DNA from: Hoeflea marina
GTDB lineage: Bacteria; Pseudomonadota; Alphaproteobacteria; Rhizobiales; Rhizobiaceae
Direction: 5' to 3'
Length of the DNA stretch: 64,000 nt
Assembly: GCF_003182275.1 (NCBI RefSeq)
Contig: NZ_QGTR01000005.1
Location: forward strand, 186,001-250,000
Numbering within the stretch: position 1 is the stretch's first letter; the number at the start of each line of letters is the position of its first letter. The position numbers were made by a program, and so were the translations under genes. Below, piece after piece: positions 60,980-64,000 of this stretch. The notes under the pieces are model-generated. The model made no database searches. It saw only the letters and a list, made by a program, of their open reading frames with translations, and had not been told where the DNA came from.

Positions 60980-62449
60980 ATGAGCAAAGGCCCCACCCCG
61001 CGCCACTCGAAGTCCCCCGATCCCGTGACCATCGATCTTGACGCCACCGACGTCACCCCGCGTGGCGAGACACCGGCCGCGCCGGAGACGCCGAGGCCGT
61101 CCTCCGGCAACGCTGCCGCCAATGCGCCGGCGTCGGCTCCGGGCATGCAGAAGCCCGACGCCCAGACGGCGGCGGGGAACGACCGGCCCGCAGATCCGCA
61201 GGCCGGAGCGGCCACGTCGTCCGGCACCTCCGTCCCCGGCAGCGGCAGCGGCGGCGGAGCGGCCGGCAAGCCCTCCCCGGCAGCCGGTGCGTCTTCCGGA
61301 CCGAAGCCATCCGGCACCACACCGACGTCGCCCCGCAAGGACTCGCCCGGCGCGGGCTTCGGGCGCAACGATCCGAGCCCTGCACGACCGGCATCGGCCA
61401 TGTCCGGCGGGCTGGCCGCCGGACTGGTTGGCGGGCTGATCGCCGCCGGCGCCATCTATGGACTGCAATGGGGCGGCGTGCTTCCGCTCCCCGCCGGATC
61501 GCAGGCGGGGTCTGTGACGACAGCGGACCTCGACGCAAGGCTTTCGAGCCTGTCGGCCAGGGTCGACGGGCTTCCCACTGGCAGCGACAGCGCCGCGGCC
61601 GTGGCAACCCTGTCACAGCGGGTCGAGGCGATCGAACAGGCCTCGGACGAATCCGCGGACGCTGACGCACCCGCCCTGACAGCCCGTATGGATGAGCTGG
61701 CCCGGCGGATCGAGACGATCACCGAGGCCGGCACGGGCACTGAAGCCGGTTCGGCCCTCGCCGCCGGCTTTGATGAGGTGAAGGACCAGGGCGCGGCCAA
61801 TGCGTCCGCTCTTCAGGCGATCGATTCGCGGCTCTCCGGGATCGAATCCTCGCTTGCCGCGCTTGAGAGCGAGCAGGCCGCCATCAGCGGTCGCGTGGCC
61901 CAGGCGGAGGCGGACCTGGCGAGGCCCGACGCCAATCTTGACGTCGCCCGCGCGATCGCCTCGGTCGGGCTGAAGGCGGCGATCGACCGCGGCGGTCCGT
62001 TCACGGCCGAACTGGATGCCTTTGCCAGCGTCGCGGCCGACGACGCCTCCGTTGCCGGCCTGCGCGACTTTGCCGCCAACGGGGTGCCGACGCGCAGCCA
62101 GCTGCTTGCGGCCTTTCCTGCCGCCGCCGACAGCATGATTGCCGCCATGCGGCCCGATGAGCCCGATGCCGGCGTGTTCGACCGGCTGCTCTCCAGCGCC
62201 ATGACCATGGTCAAGGTGCGCAGGGTCGGCGATGTCGAGGGCGACAGCGTCGAGGCGATCGTGGCCCGCATGGAGACACGGCTGACCGATGGCGATCTCA
62301 AGGGCGCGCTGGCACAATGGCAGCAGCTGCCCGATCCGGCCAAGGCAGCAGCGAGCGCCTTTGGCGACAAGCTGGCCGCCCGAGCCAGGGTCGATGAGCT
62401 TCTCGCCACCGCCGTGCTGCCCTCCGTTCCCGCCGTCCCGGCCAAGTAG
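60980..62449 (+). CDS. Alphaproteobacterial mitofilin/Mic60-like membrane protein
   Basis: A 489-residue inner-membrane protein. A long Pro/Ala/Ser/Thr-rich N-terminal region (1-138) precedes one transmembrane helix (about 142-162, GGLAAGLVGGLIAAGAIYG). A coiled-coil-like segment (about 175-320) follows, then the C-terminal mitofilin domain (AIASVGLKAAIDRGGPFTAELDAF; ARMETRLTDGDLKGALAQW). Bacterial Mic60 homologues are known beside hem genes in alphaproteobacteria and can deform membranes. It lies between hemD and hemY. Confidence 0.88.
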   Translation: MSKGPTPRHSKSPDPVTIDLDATDVTPRGETPAAPETPRPSSGNAAANAPASAPGMQKPDAQTAAGNDRPADPQAGAATSSGTSVPGSGSGGGAAGKPSPAAGASSGPKPSGTTPTSPRKDSPGAGFGRNDPSPARPASAMSGGLAAGLVGGLIAAGAIYGLQWGGVLPLPAGSQAGSVTTADLDARLSSLSARVDGLPTGSDSAAAVATLSQRVEAIEQASDESADADAPALTARMDELARRIETITEAGTGTEAGSALAAGFDEVKDQGAANASALQAIDSRLSGIESSLAALESEQAAISGRVAQAEADLARPDANLDVARAIASVGLKAAIDRGGPFTAELDAFASVAADDASVAGLRDFAANGVPTRSQLLAAFPAAADSMIAAMRPDEPDAGVFDRLLSSAMTMVKVRRVGDVEGDSVEAIVARMETRLTDGDLKGALAQWQQLPDPAKAAASAFGDKLAARARVDELLATAVLPSVPAVPAK

Positions 62450-62458
62450 GAGAAGACC

Positions 62459-64000
62459 ATGATCCGGCTTCTGTTTTTTGTTGCGCTCATCTTGGCCATG
62501 GGCTTCGGCTTCGCCTGGCTTGCCGACCGTCCCGGCGATCTGACCATCGCCTGGCAGGGGCAGCGCATCGAGATGTCGCTGATGGTTGCCGTCACCGCTG
62601 TGGTGTCGCTGATCGTCGTCATCATGGTCGGCTGGTGGCTGATCCGCGCCATCATCGTCTCGCCGCGCACGGTGTCGCGCTATTTCCGCGCCAGCAAGCG
62701 CGACCGGGGCTATCAGGCGCTGTCGACCGGACTGATCGCTGCCGGCGCCGGCGACGCGGCCCTCGCACGCAAGATGAACAAGCGCACGAAGAGCCTGCTG
62801 AGCGCCGATCAGGAGCCGCTGATCCATCTGCTGGACGTCCAGGCCGCCCTCATCGAGGGCCGCCACGAGGAGGCCCGCGCCCTGTTCGAGGCGATGGCCG
62901 AGGACCCGGAGACCCGCGAACTCGGCCTGCGCGGCCTGTATCTCGAAGCCAGGCGGCTGGGCGCCGAGGAAGCCGCCAACCATTATGCCGAGACCGCCGC
63001 CGAAAAGGCGCCGCATCTGCCCTGGGCCGGGCAGGCGACGCTGGCCAACCGCACCCGGGAGCGCAAGTGGGACGAGGCGTTGAGCCTTCTCGACCGCCAG
63101 AAGCAGGCCGGCATGCTGAATCGGGCCGAGACTGACCGCAAGCGCGCCGTGCTGCTGACCGCGCGCGCGATGGATCACCTTGACGCTGATCCGGCCGGCG
63201 CCCGTGACGATGGTCTCGCGGCCGTCAGACTCGCCCCCGGCCTGGTTCCCGCGGCCATGATCGCCGCCCGGGCGCTGTTCCGGGAGGACAATCTGCGCAA
63301 GGGATCGAAAATCCTGGAAACGCTGTGGAAGACCACACCGCACCCCGACGTGGCGGAGCTGTATGTCCGGGCGCGACTGGGTGATTCCGTCTCCGACCGG
63401 CTCAAGCGCGCCCAGCGGCTCGAATCGCTTAGGCCGCACAATCCCGAATCGCTGTTCGCCGTCGCTCGCGCAGCGCTTGACGCCAAACGCTATGATCTCG
63501 CCCGCGCGAAGGCCGAGGCTGCGGCGCGGCTGCAGCCTCGCGAGGGTGTCTTTCTGCTGCTCGCCGACATCGAGGAAGCCGAGACCGGCGACCAGGGCCG
63601 CATCCGCCACTGGCTCTCGCAGGCGCTGCGCGCCCCGCGCGATCCGGCATGGACGGCCGACGGCTACGTCTCCGACACCTGGGAGCCGGTGTCCCCCGTT
63701 TCGGGCACTCTGGACGCCTTCGAATGGAAGGTGCCGCTCGAGCAGCTGTCCGGCCCGCTGCTCGACCACGAGACCGCGACCGCCTCGGTCGACCGGGCCA
63801 TTTCCACCCTGCCGCCGCTGTTGGCGCGGGCGACGGAGGCCGAGGCGGACGGCGTCCGCGCGCCCCGCCCCGCTGCTGTCTCCGCCGCCGTTGCGCAGGC
63901 TGACACTGCTGCGGCGACGAACGAGAGCCCCGCCGGCGCGGTGATCGAGGTCGCGGCCACCCCGATCGAGCATGCCGACGATGCTGACGCCACCTCGCGG
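62459..64000 (+). CDS. hemY: HemY-type heme-biosynthesis-associated membrane protein, partial at 3' end
   Basis: The frame starts at 62459 and is still open at the right edge (514 codons visible). Two N-terminal helices (about 1-20 and 41-64) flank the RPGDLTIAWQGQRIEMS segment typical of HemY, and TPR-like helical repeats follow (DVQAALIEGRHEEARALFEAM; AALDAKRYDLARAKAEAAARLQPREG). The C-terminal part turns Ala-rich. HemY proteins sit in the inner membrane with hem enzymes; their exact role is not settled. The ribosome site TAGGAG overlaps the stop of the previous gene, so the two are coupled. Confidence 0.93.
   Translation, partial: MIRLLFFVALILAMGFGFAWLADRPGDLTIAWQGQRIEMSLMVAVTAVVSLIVVIMVGWWLIRAIIVSPRTVSRYFRASKRDRGYQALSTGLIAAGAGDAALARKMNKRTKSLLSADQEPLIHLLDVQAALIEGRHEEARALFEAMAEDPETRELGLRGLYLEARRLGAEEAANHYAETAAEKAPHLPWAGQATLANRTRERKWDEALSLLDRQKQAGMLNRAETDRKRAVLLTARAMDHLDADPAGARDDGLAAVRLAPGLVPAAMIAARALFREDNLRKGSKILETLWKTTPHPDVAELYVRARLGDSVSDRLKRAQRLESLRPHNPESLFAVARAALDAKRYDLARAKAEAAARLQPREGVFLLLADIEEAETGDQGRIRHWLSQALRAPRDPAWTADGYVSDTWEPVSPVSGTLDAFEWKVPLEQLSGPLLDHETATASVDRAISTLPPLLARATEAEADGVRAPRPAAVSAAVAQADTAAATNESPAGAVIEVAATPIEHADDADATSR

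Overview
The window is GC-rich chromosomal DNA of an alphaproteobacterium, almost certainly order Hyphomicrobiales (Rhizobiales), Rhizobiaceae/Hoeflea-like; the genus cannot be fixed from the sequence alone. Support comes from the glnII/gstI pair (eukaryotic-type glutamine synthetase II with its small inhibitor), the mtgA/ispA and hemC-hemD-mitofilin-hemY arrangements, ftsK-lolA-xthA order, a candidate CtrA box at ftsK, and rhizobial-style sigma-54 nitrogen promoters. No rRNA, tRNA, insertion sequence, prophage or CRISPR array was seen.

Layout. 1-14.7 kb is mostly core: the end of a gamma-glutamyltransferase gene, a small membrane protein, rpmF, a GST, mtgA divergent from ispA, a large hybrid histidine kinase, ispG, a DeoR-VOC-MFS operon, pyruvate carboxylase and a LuxR-type solo regulator. 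14.9-44.2 kb is accessory and catabolic. Block A (14.9-24.8 kb) holds an iron-type alcohol dehydrogenase, an aldehyde dehydrogenase, a glutamine-synthetase-like ligase, a TRAP transporter, an N-formylglutamate amidohydrolase and an RpiR regulator; a DUF7662-like/VapC toxin-antitoxin pair is wedged into it. Block B (25.9-35.7 kb) is a MocR-controlled set (enolase-superfamily enzyme, aldehyde dehydrogenase, FAD amine-oxidase-like protein, polyamine-type ABC importer) bracketed by two direct copies of a ~95 bp intergenic repeat. Block C (35.8-44.2 kb) has the order of E. coli ydcSTUVW (binding protein, ATPase, two permeases, aminobutyraldehyde dehydrogenase) plus a GMC oxidoreductase, next to a LysR regulator.

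44.2-48.8 kb is the nitrogen-assimilation region: gstI divergent from glnII, an orphan BrnA-like antitoxin, and glnK-amtB, with a sigma-54-type element in front of glnII and of glnK. 48.8-64 kb is core again: ftsK, lolA, xthA, a cyclic-nucleotide sensor and OmpR-type regulator, an L,D-transpeptidase, a DUF1761-like membrane protein, the tsaD-gpsA-yciI-EVE-methyltransferase string, and hemC-hemD-mitofilin-hemY running off the right edge.

How it fits together: blocks A-C look like three parallel routes for importing and oxidising amine- or amino-acid-derived compounds. Each pairs a transporter and its own regulator with aldehyde oxidation, and they sit beside the genes that assimilate the released ammonium. 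Substrates are not readable from sequence. The most novel-looking items are the DUF7662-VapC module placed 11 bp ahead of a metabolic gene, the repeat-bracketed MocR block, and the palindrome-rich gstI-glnII control region.
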